12,011 nt of DNA, taken from positions 1 through 12,011 of the forward strand of contig JABJOR010000247.1 of the NCBI GenBank assembly GCA_018664265.1, read 5' to 3'. This document shows positions 5,431-12,011 of this stretch, piece after piece. Below the pieces are notes generated by a model, which made no database searches, was not told the origin of the DNA, and saw only the letters and a list, made by a program, of their open reading frames with translations. Both the position numbers and the translations under genes were made by a program. This DNA is from Rhodospirillales bacterium (GTDB taxonomy: Bacteria > Pseudomonadota > Alphaproteobacteria > Rhodospirillales > Casp-alpha2). How positions within the stretch are numbered: position 1 is the stretch's first letter; each line of letters opens with the position of its first letter.

Positions 5431-5832
5431 ATGGATTTTAATAACATGACGCTGTTTAATACGGTCAAAAAGCGCCTTAACTGGGTCACTCAACGTCAGG
5501 AAGTACTTGCTCAGAATGTTGCAAATGCTGACACCCCTGATTTTCGTGCACGTGATCTGAAGCCATATGAATTCAAGGAAATGCTTCGAAGTGAGTCCAT
5601 GCAAATTAATATGGATGCGACAAACGGCGGTCATCTGGGTGGCCACCGAAAGCGGATTACAGATTTTTATGAAGATAAACAGGCGTTTTCTTACGAAACC
5701 TCGCCCGATGGAAACTCAGTAATTCTTGAAGAGCAAATGCAAAAACTCAATGAAACCCAAATCTCGCACCGTTTTACGACGGAAATTTATAACAAGCATT
5801 TGCGCATGCTTCGCACGGCGCTTGGAAAATAG
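5431..5832 (+). CDS. flgB: Flagellar basal-body proximal rod protein FlgB
   Basis: This 133-residue protein has the normal length for FlgB, a proximal rod subunit exported by the flagellar type III apparatus and assembled on FliE in the periplasm. The N-terminal rod signature is clear: an amphipathic helix (about 5-24) followed by RQEVLAQNVANADTPDFRAR (22-41), the L-x-x-N-x-A-N-x-x-T-P-x-[FY] pattern. The C-terminal helix (about 95-133, ending in HLRMLRTALGK) provides the matching coiled-coil half used in rod packing. The middle (about 55-85) is polar and variable, as usual for FlgB. AGGAAAGG (5414-5421) and GCAGG (5424-5428) precede the ATG. It is first in the flgB-flgC-fliE-fliQ-fliR-flhB group and lies behind the CtrA box region. 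The 42-bp gap to flgC contains an AAGGAG. Confidence 0.96.
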   Translation: MDFNNMTLFNTVKKRLNWVTQRQEVLAQNVANADTPDFRARDLKPYEFKEMLRSESMQINMDATNGGHLGGHRKRITDFYEDKQAFSYETSPDGNSVILEEQMQKLNETQISHRFTTEIYNKHLRMLRTALGK

Positions 5833-5874
5833 AATTTGAGTGAATTTCGTTGGGAATTGTGAAGGAGATAAAAC

Positions 5875-6297
5875 ATGGCACAGGATAATCTATTAAAAAC
5901 GCTTTCCATATCTGCAGCAGGTATGAAGGCCCAAGGGACACGTCTGCGGATAATTTCCCAAAATATTGCCAATGCAAATTCTCTTGGTACGCAACCAGGT
6001 GAAGATCCTTATCGCCGCCAAACAGTAACATTCAAGAATATGCTGGATGACTCGATAGGCCTGGAAACTGTGAGAATTGACAGAATTCGTGAGGATCAAT
6101 CTAAATTTGGAATGGTTTTTGACCCGGCCCATCCCTCGGCTGACGAAAATGGATATATTCGCACACCCAACGTTAATACTCTGATCGAGATGATGGATAT
6201 GAAAGAAGCTCAACGTTCGTATGAAGCCAATCTTAATGTCATCAAGAATTCCAAACAGATGTTGATGAAAACAATCGATATTTTGGCCGCGCGCTAA
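5875..6297 (+). CDS. flgC: Flagellar basal-body rod protein FlgC
   Basis: This 140-residue protein is FlgC, a proximal rod component exported through the type III gate. The N-terminus MAQDNLLKTLSISAAGMKAQ, then RLRIISQNIANANS (23-36), is the flagellar rod/hook signature. The central part has the FlgC-specific GEDPYRRQTVTFKN region (42-55). The C-terminus has the strongly conserved GYIRTPNVNTLIEMMDM (93-109) and ends in a long helix with EAQRSYEANLNVIKNSKQM (111-129). A near-ideal AAGGAG (5862-5867) lies eight bases before the ATG. It sits between flgB and fliE, a gene order conserved widely in bacteria, and is presumably co-transcribed with both. Confidence 0.97.
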   Translation: MAQDNLLKTLSISAAGMKAQGTRLRIISQNIANANSLGTQPGEDPYRRQTVTFKNMLDDSIGLETVRIDRIREDQSKFGMVFDPAHPSADENGYIRTPNVNTLIEMMDMKEAQRSYEANLNVIKNSKQMLMKTIDILAAR

Positions 6298-6323
6298 ACA
6301 CGTTGATATAAGGAATAAATGAT

Positions 6324-6644
6324 ATGATTGATGCAACACAAAATATCAACCAGGCAATCAGCGCATACAAGTCCGCAGCAGGGAGTGTCGGTGCTTCTAC
6401 AAAAAGCAGTGATACGCCATCCGAGGGAGATGATTTTGCATCTCTTGTCAAAGGCGCAATCCATGAAGCCGTCCGTATTGGCGAGCGTAGTGAGCAACTC
6501 TCTATAGCCGGGGTCAATGATAAAGCTGATCTAACACAAGTGATTACAGCAGTTGCTGAAGCTGAAGTTACTCTGGAAACAGTGGTGCGTGTTCGCGATA
6601 AAGTTCTTGATGCTTATCGTGAAATCATGCGGATGCCGATGTAA
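6324..6644 (+). CDS. fliE: Flagellar hook-basal body complex protein FliE
   Basis: This 106-residue protein fits FliE (usually about 100-110 residues), which joins the MS ring to the proximal rod and is among the first proteins exported. The N-terminal third is polar and poorly conserved. The C-terminal two thirds hold the FliE helices: DFASLVKGAIHEAVRIGERS (35-54), then DKADLTQVITAVAEAEVTLE (67-86), and the terminal VRVRDKVLDAYREIMRMPM (88-106), whose YREIMRMP(V/M) ending is diagnostic. The ATG at 6324 follows AAGGA at 6310-6314. An ATG six bases earlier (6318) is in frame and could add two residues. The 156-bp gap after fliE is the largest within this operon. Confidence 0.95.
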   Translation: MIDATQNINQAISAYKSAAGSVGASTKSSDTPSEGDDFASLVKGAIHEAVRIGERSEQLSIAGVNDKADLTQVITAVAEAEVTLETVVRVRDKVLDAYREIMRMPM

Positions 6645-6800
6645 CCATCAGATAATTATATCTGCATTCGGGTTTAATCGGAAATTTCGGATAATAATTC
6701 AATTACATTATTCACCGCTGCCCGTTGCGGGTGCTATACTCTTGCTGAAAACGATTCCGGCGTACGTCACGCATGAATAATTATAAAGGCCAGCAGTAGC
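6645..6800 (+). promoter_or_regulatory. fliE-fliQ gap with a possible internal promoter
   Basis: This 156-bp non-coding gap holds no open frame I can support. CCCG-TTG-CGGG (6721-6731) is a small inverted repeat, followed by TATACT (6735-6740), a good -10 element. The best -35 at proper distance is only TTCACC (6711-6716, 18-bp spacer), so a sigma-70 promoter for fliQ-fliR-flhB is possible but weakly supported. There is no T-tract that would make the repeat a terminator. TTAA at 6674-6677 has no good partner at N7, so it is not a convincing CtrA box. Confidence 0.3.
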
Positions 6801-7064
6801 ATGAATGAAGAAGCCGTCCTGCAAGTCGGACGAGAAGCATTGATAACAATCCTTACTGTCGCAGGACCTATTATGGGGGCAGGCCTCTTGATTGGCTTGA
6901 CGATTGCACTTTTTCAGGCGCTGACAACAATCCAGGAAATGACGTTAACGTTTGTTCCAAAGATTCTTGTGATTTTTACAGCTGTTATCTTTTTCCTTCC
7001 ATTTATGATGACCACAATGATTGAATTCACCCATCGATTATATGACCGGATGATTGCTCTTTAA
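6801..7064 (+). CDS. fliQ: Flagellar type III export gate protein FliQ
   Basis: This 87-residue protein has the canonical FliQ length and its two membrane helices: about residues 14-38 (LITILTVAGPIMGAGLLIGL, continuing into TIALFQALTTIQEMTLTFVPK) and about 50-72 (ILVIFTAVIFFLPFMMTTMI). The loop motif QALTTIQEMTLTFVPK is the family signature. FliQ packs around FliP and FliR in the export gate of the inner membrane. AAAGG (6785-6789) lies eleven bases before the ATG. It is followed by fliR after 38 bp, then flhB, a conserved gene order. Confidence 0.97.
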   Translation: MNEEAVLQVGREALITILTVAGPIMGAGLLIGLTIALFQALTTIQEMTLTFVPKILVIFTAVIFFLPFMMTTMIEFTHRLYDRMIAL

Positions 7065-7102
7065 GCGGCGAGGAATGCTGAGTATGGCGAGAGTGCTACA
7101 AT

Positions 7103-7864
7103 ATGCTGGCTGAATTCATGTCCATCAATATCTTTGGCTTTTTTCTGATTTTTTCCAGAATCGGAACGGCTTTGATGTTGATGCCGGGGTTCAGCGCCGT
7201 ATACGTCACTGTCCCAATTCGACTGGCTTTGGCTTTGGCCGTCAGTTTTGTTGTTGCCCCTGTGATAATGCCCATTATGCCGATTGTTCCTGCTACTGTG
7301 GTGGATATTATTCTGATGGTTATGGCGGAAGTCTTCGTTGGTGTCTTTATAGGGACAATTGCGCGTATAGCTCTGGGCGCTTTGCAAGTGGCGGGAACAT
7401 TGACGGCTATGCTGTCTTCATTGGCCAATGCCATGATACAAGACCCGATTGCCGAGCAGCAAAGTTCAGTTGTTTCGAGCTTTCTGACATTTATTGGCGT
7501 CACTCTTCTTTTCGTAACAGATATGCATCATTTAATGGTCATCGCTGTAATTGAGAGCTACTCTTTATTCCTTCCTGCGGCTTCATTGTCTTTTGGGGAC
7601 TTTGCAATGCTTGTTGCACGAAATGTCGCGGACAGTTTTGCCTTGGGGCTGCAACTGGCATCACCGTTTGTTGTTGTTGGTATGGCATATTACGTAGGTT
7701 TGGGGGTGCTTGGTCGTTTGATGCCTGCTTTGCCATTGTTCTTCTTTATGATGCCTATTCAAATAACTATCCAGTTTCTGGTCATGTCGATGTCTTTATC
7801 TGTAATCATGATGGTTTTCTTGAAACATTTTCAAGAAAGTTTTCTGATGTTTCTTGTGCCGTGA
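7103..7864 (+). CDS. fliR: Flagellar type III export gate protein FliR
   Basis: This 253-residue, strongly hydrophobic protein matches FliR, the single-copy subunit that caps the FliP-FliQ spiral of the export gate. Several membrane segments are visible: about 10-33 (with the typical FSRIGTALMLMPGFSAVYV at 17-35), 38-62, 67-100 (ending in the conserved EVFVGVFIGTIARIALGALQVAGT), 125-150, 175-205 and 212-245. PIQITIQFLVMSMSLSVIMM (218-237) belongs to the conserved C-terminal part. The ribosome binding site is poor (AGGA at 7070-7073 is far away; GCGAGAG near 7086 is closer), suggesting low expression as suits a one-copy subunit. The stop lies eleven bases before flhB. Confidence 0.96.
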   Translation: MLAEFMSINIFGFFLIFSRIGTALMLMPGFSAVYVTVPIRLALALAVSFVVAPVIMPIMPIVPATVVDIILMVMAEVFVGVFIGTIARIALGALQVAGTLTAMLSSLANAMIQDPIAEQQSSVVSSFLTFIGVTLLFVTDMHHLMVIAVIESYSLFLPAASLSFGDFAMLVARNVADSFALGLQLASPFVVVGMAYYVGLGVLGRLMPALPLFFFMMPIQITIQFLVMSMSLSVIMMVFLKHFQESFLMFLVP

Positions 7865-7875
7865 GTGAGGCTTAA

Positions 7876-8946
7876 ATGGCTGAGGAAGATGATGCCCAAA
7901 AAACGGAAGACCCGACTGAGCGAAAATTAGCACGTTCGCGTGAAAAAGGGGAAACGGCCAGTTCAACAGAACTTAAATCATGGGGGCTTTTGGCGACGGC
8001 AACTTTGATTGTTGTTATGCTAGCGCCAATGATGGCGAACGATTTAAGGTTGATGCTTGTAAAATTTATCGGCCAGTCTGAGGCCATTGCAGGTGATCTA
8101 GAGCATATAAGATTCTTCTTTTCTGAACTTATGGTTGGTTTTTTTAAGATTTTGTTTCCTCTTTTTGGGGCAATTATGATCACAGGCATAGCCTTTACTG
8201 TCGTTCAGTCTGGCTGGATTTGGGCTCCAAGCAAAATATCTCCAGAACTCTCAAAAATTTCCCTTAAAAAAGGCTTGGGCCGTATGTTTTCTACACGTGC
8301 GGTAGTCGAATTTGTTAAGGGTATTCTGAAGTTGTTTATTGTTTCTATTGTTTCTGTTGCATTTATCTTGCCATTTTATACAGATATAACCTTGCTTCCT
8401 TCAATTGAGTTTATCCTGACTTTAGAACGAATGAATCTTGTTATAATCTGGTTTCTGGCCGGGTCCGTTGCCGTTATGGCTGTTATTGCTGCTTTCGATT
8501 ATATGTATCAGAAATATGCATTTATTCAGCAGATGAAAATGTCAAAGCATGAAATTAAGGAAGAACATAAGCAAAGCGAAGGCGATCCCCACGTTAAGGC
8601 CCGTATTCGACAATTGAGAAATGAACGCGCGCGTGCGAGAATGATGCAGAATGTTCCAGATGCCGATGTTGTTGTCACCAACCCGACGCATTATGCTGTA
8701 GCCCTGAATTATAAAATTGAACAAATGCAGGCCCCGATCCTGGTTGCCAAAGGCGTGGATCATATAGCCTTTAAGATCAGAGAAGTTGCAGAAGAAAATG
8801 ATGTGCCGATAGTAGAAAACCCGCCATTGGCTCGCGCTCTTTTTGCTGCGGTAGAAATTGACGAAGAAATTCCTATGGAGCACTATCAGGCAGTTGCCGA
8901 GGTGATCGGTTATGTTATGCGCCTAAAGGGCGAGAATATTCATTGA
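7876..8946 (+). CDS. flhB: Flagellar export switch protein FlhB
   Basis: This 356-residue protein is full-length FlhB, the autocleaving substrate-specificity switch of the flagellar export apparatus. The conserved cytosolic N-terminus DAQKTEDPTERKLARSREKG (6-25) is followed by four hydrophobic segments at about 36-54, 88-112, 144-168 and 188-208. The linker SKHEIKEEHKQSEGDP (223-238) is a family hallmark. The autocleavage site NPTH lies at residues 269-272, with Asn269 as in the well-studied enterobacterial protein, and AVALNY follows. The cytoplasmic domain ends with EIDEEIPMEHYQAVAEVIGY (327-346). A short TGAGG (7866-7870) precedes the ATG. The kinase gene downstream starts 28 bases after the TGA stop, in the same reading frame. 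Confidence 0.98.
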   Translation: MAEEDDAQKTEDPTERKLARSREKGETASSTELKSWGLLATATLIVVMLAPMMANDLRLMLVKFIGQSEAIAGDLEHIRFFFSELMVGFFKILFPLFGAIMITGIAFTVVQSGWIWAPSKISPELSKISLKKGLGRMFSTRAVVEFVKGILKLFIVSIVSVAFILPFYTDITLLPSIEFILTLERMNLVIIWFLAGSVAVMAVIAAFDYMYQKYAFIQQMKMSKHEIKEEHKQSEGDPHVKARIRQLRNERARARMMQNVPDADVVVTNPTHYAVALNYKIEQMQAPILVAKGVDHIAFKIREVAEENDVPIVENPPLARALFAAVEIDEEIPMEHYQAVAEVIGYVMRLKGENIH

Positions 8947-8973
8947 TGGGCTATAATAAGGGTACCTGGGCTA

Positions 8974-11178
8974 TTGTCTGATCAAAATTCGATTGAAACC
9001 AGTTTAAGTAATTCCATGTTGCACTATTCCATGGTTTTTGGTGGAATTTGTGTTGCAACAGCACTGGGCGCGGCTGTTGTGCATAATTCGGAAAGCCTTT
9101 CCGTGTCTTCACTCTTTGCTGGATTGCTCTTGGGGGTGAGCGTGATGTCTGCTGTTGTGTCATTTGTGATGCTTAGAGTTGCGTCTTACTCAAAGAAAAT
9201 CCAGGAACACAAACTAAAAACAGAAATATCAAATGACATCATTGAAGCCAAATCAGGTTATCTGGATGATTTACCCGTCGGGTTTTTTGTAATTGGGAAG
9301 GATGGAGCCTTCCGATATGTGAACAAGACACTGGCTGGCTGGTTTGGTTTGAATGAGGAAAACTTGCTCTCAAAGAATGCCAGGTTTGTCGAATTCATGG
9401 TGGATCCTGACGCTCCGTCTTCTGGCGGGGCAGGGCATATCGCGCTTAAGGATACAAACGATAACGCATTTAATGCCTACATTATCCATGAAAACAAATC
9501 CGATATTACAAATGATGATGCGGTAAGAGCGATCGTCATGCGTGACCTGGATGTATTGAAAGAGAATACTGAAACCGCAGGTAATTCAGAAAATGGAAAT
9601 AAATTTGACCCCCCTCCAGCATGGTTGTTTGAGAATGCTCCGGTAGGAATAGCACTGCTGAGTGAAAACGGTTTAATAAGGCAAGCCAATAGAGAGCTTG
9701 GCCGTTATCTCGGTAAGCAAGCTGACGCACTGACTGATTCTGACTTGGCCGAATATGTGGCTGCAGAAAACCGTGAAGATATTAGTGCGGCGCTTTCAAA
9801 ATTGATGATGGGAACAGCCCGCGCTGTACGCATCGATGTCAGAATCCCTCTTGACGGTGCTGAAGAACATGCTGCATCTCTGTATATTTCGGTTAGAGAA
9901 GGTGATGATACATTCGATGATGGCCTCATCTTGCATGTGATTGATGAAACCGAACACAGACATCTGGAAGTCCAATTTACCCAGTCGCAGAAAATGCAGG
10001 CCGTGGGGCAACTGGCTGGTGGGGTTGCGCATGATTTTAACAACCTGTTGACGGCCATGATCGGGTTTTCAGATTTGTTGCTGGAACGCCATGGACCGGA
10101 TGACCCTTCCTTTGATGACATCATGCAGATCAGGCAAAACGCCAACAGGGCTACTAATCTGGTACGCCAGCTATTAGCGTTCTCACGCAAGCAAACTTTG
10201 GAGCCCGTGGTTATTGACCCTGGTGAGGCATTGGCTGATCTGGCAAATCTGCTGCGTCGATTGATTGACGAACAAGTTGATTTGCAGTTTGACCACGCAC
10301 CTGATGCCTATTTGATTCAGGCAGACCGGGGGCAATTTGATCAGGTTATTATCAATCTAGCCGTTAATGCTCGCGATGCAATGCCGGGCGGCGGAACGCT
10401 GTCAATCAAGACTCGAAATGAAACGGTTACAGCCCCTGTCCAACGTGGGTCAGAAATTATGGCCCCAGGGGCATATCTGGTGATTGAGGTGATGGATACA
10501 GGAACCGGAATTGCACGCGAAAATCTTGACCGTATTTTTGAACCTTTTTATTCCACCAAGGAAGTGGGCGCCGGAACGGGGCTGGGGCTTTCAACTGTTT
10601 ATGGCATCGTGCGTCAGTCTGAAGGTTTCATTTTTGTTGAAAGTGCCATGGGCCTTGGCACAACGTTCAGCATTTACCTCACGGCCTATGGAACAGATGG
10701 CGAGGTTGATGCAGAAGCATCCGTAGTCGCCGCCAACAAGGCTTTGAGCGATCGCCGGGCTGCGCTGAATGCCACCGAAAGCGAAGTGGTGGTTGATGCC
10801 GATTTGACAGGAGACAGCGTTATCCTGCTGGTCGAGGATGAGGATGCGGTGCGAAAGTTTGGAGCACGTGCCCTTCGAAACAAAGGTTATACAGTTATTG
10901 AGGCAGACAATGGCGAATCCGGCCTTGATGCCATCAATGAAGCGGCGCATAGCATTGATCTGATTGTCTCGGACGTGGTGATGCCCGGTATGGATGGCCA
11001 TACCTTCGTCCAGCTCGTGCGTCAGGAAATCCCAGAGATGAAAGTTATCCTGATGTCAGGCTACGCTGAAGATGTGTTCCGGGAAGAAATCAGCCGTGAC
11101 ACCACTATCCACTTCCTCGCCAAACCGTTTAGTTTAAAGACTCTAGCTAGTACGGTGAAGAGTGTGTTGGTGGAGTAG
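8974..11178 (+). CDS. cckA: CckA-like hybrid sensor histidine kinase
   Basis: This 734-residue inner-membrane protein has two hydrophobic segments (about 17-36 and 44-68), a short linker, and two PAS-like domains (about 95-195 and 212-328). The HisKA segment has the phosphoacceptor His353 in VAHDFNNLLT (351-360). The HATPase domain has NLAVNARDAM (461-470), DTGTG (508-512), FEPFYSTK (522-529) and GTGLGLS (534-540). A receiver (about 615-734) has acidic residues Glu621/Asp622, phosphoacceptor Asp667 in SDVVMP and Lys717 in AKPF. The H-box, architecture and recA neighbour fit CckA, which sends phosphate via ChpT to CtrA and controls cell cycle and motility genes in alphaproteobacteria. The start is taken as TTG (8974), with AAGGG at 8958-8962; the first ATG (9016) would remove 14 residues but has no Shine-Dalgarno. 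It is probably co-transcribed with flhB. Confidence 0.88.
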   Translation: MSDQNSIETSLSNSMLHYSMVFGGICVATALGAAVVHNSESLSVSSLFAGLLLGVSVMSAVVSFVMLRVASYSKKIQEHKLKTEISNDIIEAKSGYLDDLPVGFFVIGKDGAFRYVNKTLAGWFGLNEENLLSKNARFVEFMVDPDAPSSGGAGHIALKDTNDNAFNAYIIHENKSDITNDDAVRAIVMRDLDVLKENTETAGNSENGNKFDPPPAWLFENAPVGIALLSENGLIRQANRELGRYLGKQADALTDSDLAEYVAAENREDISAALSKLMMGTARAVRIDVRIPLDGAEEHAASLYISVREGDDTFDDGLILHVIDETEHRHLEVQFTQSQKMQAVGQLAGGVAHDFNNLLTAMIGFSDLLLERHGPDDPSFDDIMQIRQNANRATNLVRQLLAFSRKQTLEPVVIDPGEALADLANLLRRLIDEQVDLQFDHAPDAYLIQADRGQFDQVIINLAVNARDAMPGGGTLSIKTRNETVTAPVQRGSEIMAPGAYLVIEVMDTGTGIARENLDRIFEPFYSTKEVGAGTGLGLSTVYGIVRQSEGFIFVESAMGLGTTFSIYLTAYGTDGEVDAEASVVAANKALSDRRAALNATESEVVVDADLTGDSVILLVEDEDAVRKFGARALRNKGYTVIEADNGESGLDAINEAAHSIDLIVSDVVMPGMDGHTFVQLVRQEIPEMKVILMSGYAEDVFREEISRDTTIHFLAKPFSLKTLASTVKSVLVE

Positions 11179-11318
11179 AACAGAAAATTCGTTCCGACTT
11201 CGTATCTAATTTTTGTTCTATAAATGAGAACATTCATGAAACATGAATAATTTTATTGTTAATTATCAACGAGTTAAATTTTCTTGTTGCCAATGAGAAC
11301 AAAACATGTACATATCTA
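11178..11318 (+). promoter_or_regulatory. recA control region with a probable LexA (SOS) box and repeated GTTC/GAAC half sites
   Basis: GAAC-N7-GTAC at 11297-11311 differs by one base from the alphaproteobacterial LexA box GAAC-N7-GAAC. It lies between a possible -35 TTGCCA (11287-11292) and a -10 around 11309-11314 (TACATA, 16-bp spacer), where a repressor would block transcription. A second near-box, GAAC-N7-AAAC, is at 11228-11242. Further half sites are GAAC 11178-11181, GTTC 11191-11194 and GTTC 11215-11218; the pairs 11178/11191 and 11215/11228 are both inverted with a 9-bp gap. Promoter elements are weak matches by eye. No terminator hairpin for the upstream kinase gene is visible. Confidence 0.55.
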
Positions 11319-11373
11319 TCTCAACACGACACATTGAAACATCGTTGTTCCTATGAAATAAGAGAGGTAGATC

Positions 11374-12011
11374 ATGGCTAATTCGGGATTGAAGCTTGTG
11401 GAGAAAGAAAGCAAAAGCGGCGTGGAAAAAAATAAGGCACTAGATGCTGCGCTGTCACAAATTGAACGGGCCTTCGGTAAAGGGTCTGTCATGCGTTTGG
11501 GGCAGCGGGAAACCGTCGCGACGGAAGTCATCTCTTCGGGCTCGCTGGGACTTGATATCGGGCTTGGTATCGGTGGCTTGCCGCGAGGCCGGGTCATTGA
11601 AATCTATGGACCGGAAAGCTCTGGTAAAACAACGCTGGCACTGCATGCTATTGCAGAGGCCCAGAAAATTGGTGGCACTTGCGCCTTTATTGACGCTGAG
11701 CATGCTCTCGATCCGATTTATGCCAAAAATCTTGGGGTTAACCTGGATGATTTGCTGATTTCACAGCCTGATGCGGGTGAACAGGCTCTTGAAATCGCTG
11801 ATACTCTGGTACGCTCCAGCGCGGTTGATGTGCTGGTTGTCGATAGTGTGGCAGCTTTGGTGCCACGGGCCGAGCTGGAAGGCGAGATGGGCGACCATCA
11901 CGTTGGCTTGCAGGCTCGCCTCATGAGCCAGGCACTGCGTAAATTAACGTCTTCAGTAGCACGTTCCAATACCATGATGATCTTCATCAATCAGATTCGT
12001 ATGAAAATTGG
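11374..12011 (+). CDS. recA: Recombinase RecA (N-terminal 212 residues, runs off window)
   Basis: RecA forms ATP-dependent filaments on single-stranded DNA for homologous recombination and for LexA cleavage in the SOS response. The visible 212 codons hold the N-terminal polymerisation region ([20 protein letters not shown], 22-41), Walker [10 protein letters not shown] (79-87), the catalytic glutamate in DAEHALDP (Glu109), Walker B VDVLVVDS (151-158), the L1 loop region [20 protein letters not shown] (171-190) and the start of the L2 region INQIRMKIG (205-213, last codon cut). The N-terminus is about 13 residues longer than in the E. coli protein, as is common in alphaproteobacteria. AGAGAGG at 11361-11367 precedes the ATG. 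The full protein would be about 350 residues. A LexA-like box lies in its promoter. Confidence 0.98.
   Translation, partial: MANSGLKLVEKESKSGVEKNKALDAALSQIERAFGKGSVMRLGQRETVATEVISSGSLGLDIGLGIGGLPRGRVIEIYGPESSGKTTLALHAIAEAQKIGGTCAFIDAEHALDPIYAKNLGVNLDDLLISQPDAGEQALEIADTLVRSSAVDVLVVDSVAALVPRAELEGEMGDHHVGLQARLMSQALRKLTSSVARSNTMMIFINQIRMKI

Noticed and set aside
6674..6688. TTAA-N7-TTTC in the fliE-fliQ gap as a CtrA box
   Set aside because: The second half has two mismatches of four.
7061..7503. Minus-strand frames opposite fliR
   Set aside because: They are complementary to a strongly conserved membrane protein gene; the compositional bias comes from the hydrophobic codons on the other strand.
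8944..8976. Programmed read-through giving a FlhB-CckA fusion
   Set aside because: The frame is open, but no stimulatory structure or favourable stop context is evident, and both proteins have complete normal ends.
9705..10190. Minus-strand frame of 161 codons opposite the histidine kinase
   Set aside because: It is complementary to the PAS and HisKA regions of the kinase, is rich in Ser, Cys and Arg as antisense frames are, and has no family features.
11259..11277. TTAA pair upstream of recA as a CtrA box
   Set aside because: The two TTAA are separated by 11 bases, not 7.
1..12011. Mobile element, CRISPR array, tRNA or toxin-antitoxin system
   Set aside because: I saw no transposase, integrase, terminal repeats, spaced direct repeats, tRNA-like fold or toxin-antitoxin pair. 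Composition appears even, so transfer of the amidase module is possible but not shown.

Overview
The window comes from a free-swimming alphaproteobacterium with moderate GC (mid-40s to about 50% by eye, not counted). Three things point to this group: flagellar basal-body and export genes sit directly before a CckA-type hybrid histidine kinase and recA, there is an FhlB-like second switch protein, and CtrA-type TTAA-N7-TTAA boxes lie in front of the flagellar operon. I cannot name the genus; a mid-GC marine order such as Rhodospirillales, Kiloniellales or Sneathiellales would fit.

Region 1 (1-3262) is a small catabolic or uptake module: the N-terminal part of an amidase-signature enzyme (minus strand, cut by the window edge), a divergent GntR/FCD regulator, and a Tat-exported family-5 ABC solute-binding protein with no transporter genes beside it. 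The same 12-nt operator-like sequence lies in both control regions, so the regulator probably controls the amidase, itself and the binding protein. A strong bidirectional terminator (3317-3349) separates this module from the flagellar genes.

Region 2 (3366-5229, minus strand) is a tightly overlapping operon: fhlB (FlhB C-terminal-domain homologue), an unrecognised 104-residue coiled-coil-like protein, fliO and fliP. Region 3 (5431-8946, plus strand) is flgB-flgC-fliE-fliQ-fliR-flhB: proximal rod, rod/MS-ring adaptor and flagellar type III export gate. The 201-bp divergent region between them carries one perfect CtrA box, extra near-matching half sites in helical phase, a second near-match box, a perfect inverted repeat and a possible sigma-54 promoter.

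Region 4 (8974-11178) is a CckA-like membrane hybrid kinase with two PAS-like domains, HisKA, HATPase and a receiver. It follows flhB closely enough to be co-transcribed. CckA is the top of the phosphorelay that activates CtrA, so kinase, export genes and CtrA boxes form a plausible feedback circuit. Region 5 (11179-12011) is the recA promoter, with several GTTC/GAAC half sites including a probable LexA (SOS) box, and the first 212 codons of recA.

I found no RNA genes, CRISPR arrays, insertion sequences or phage genes. No gene-free stretch exceeds 300 bases. The genes are mostly from known families; the least explained elements are the small protein at 4499-4813 and the layered regulatory architecture at 5230-5430.
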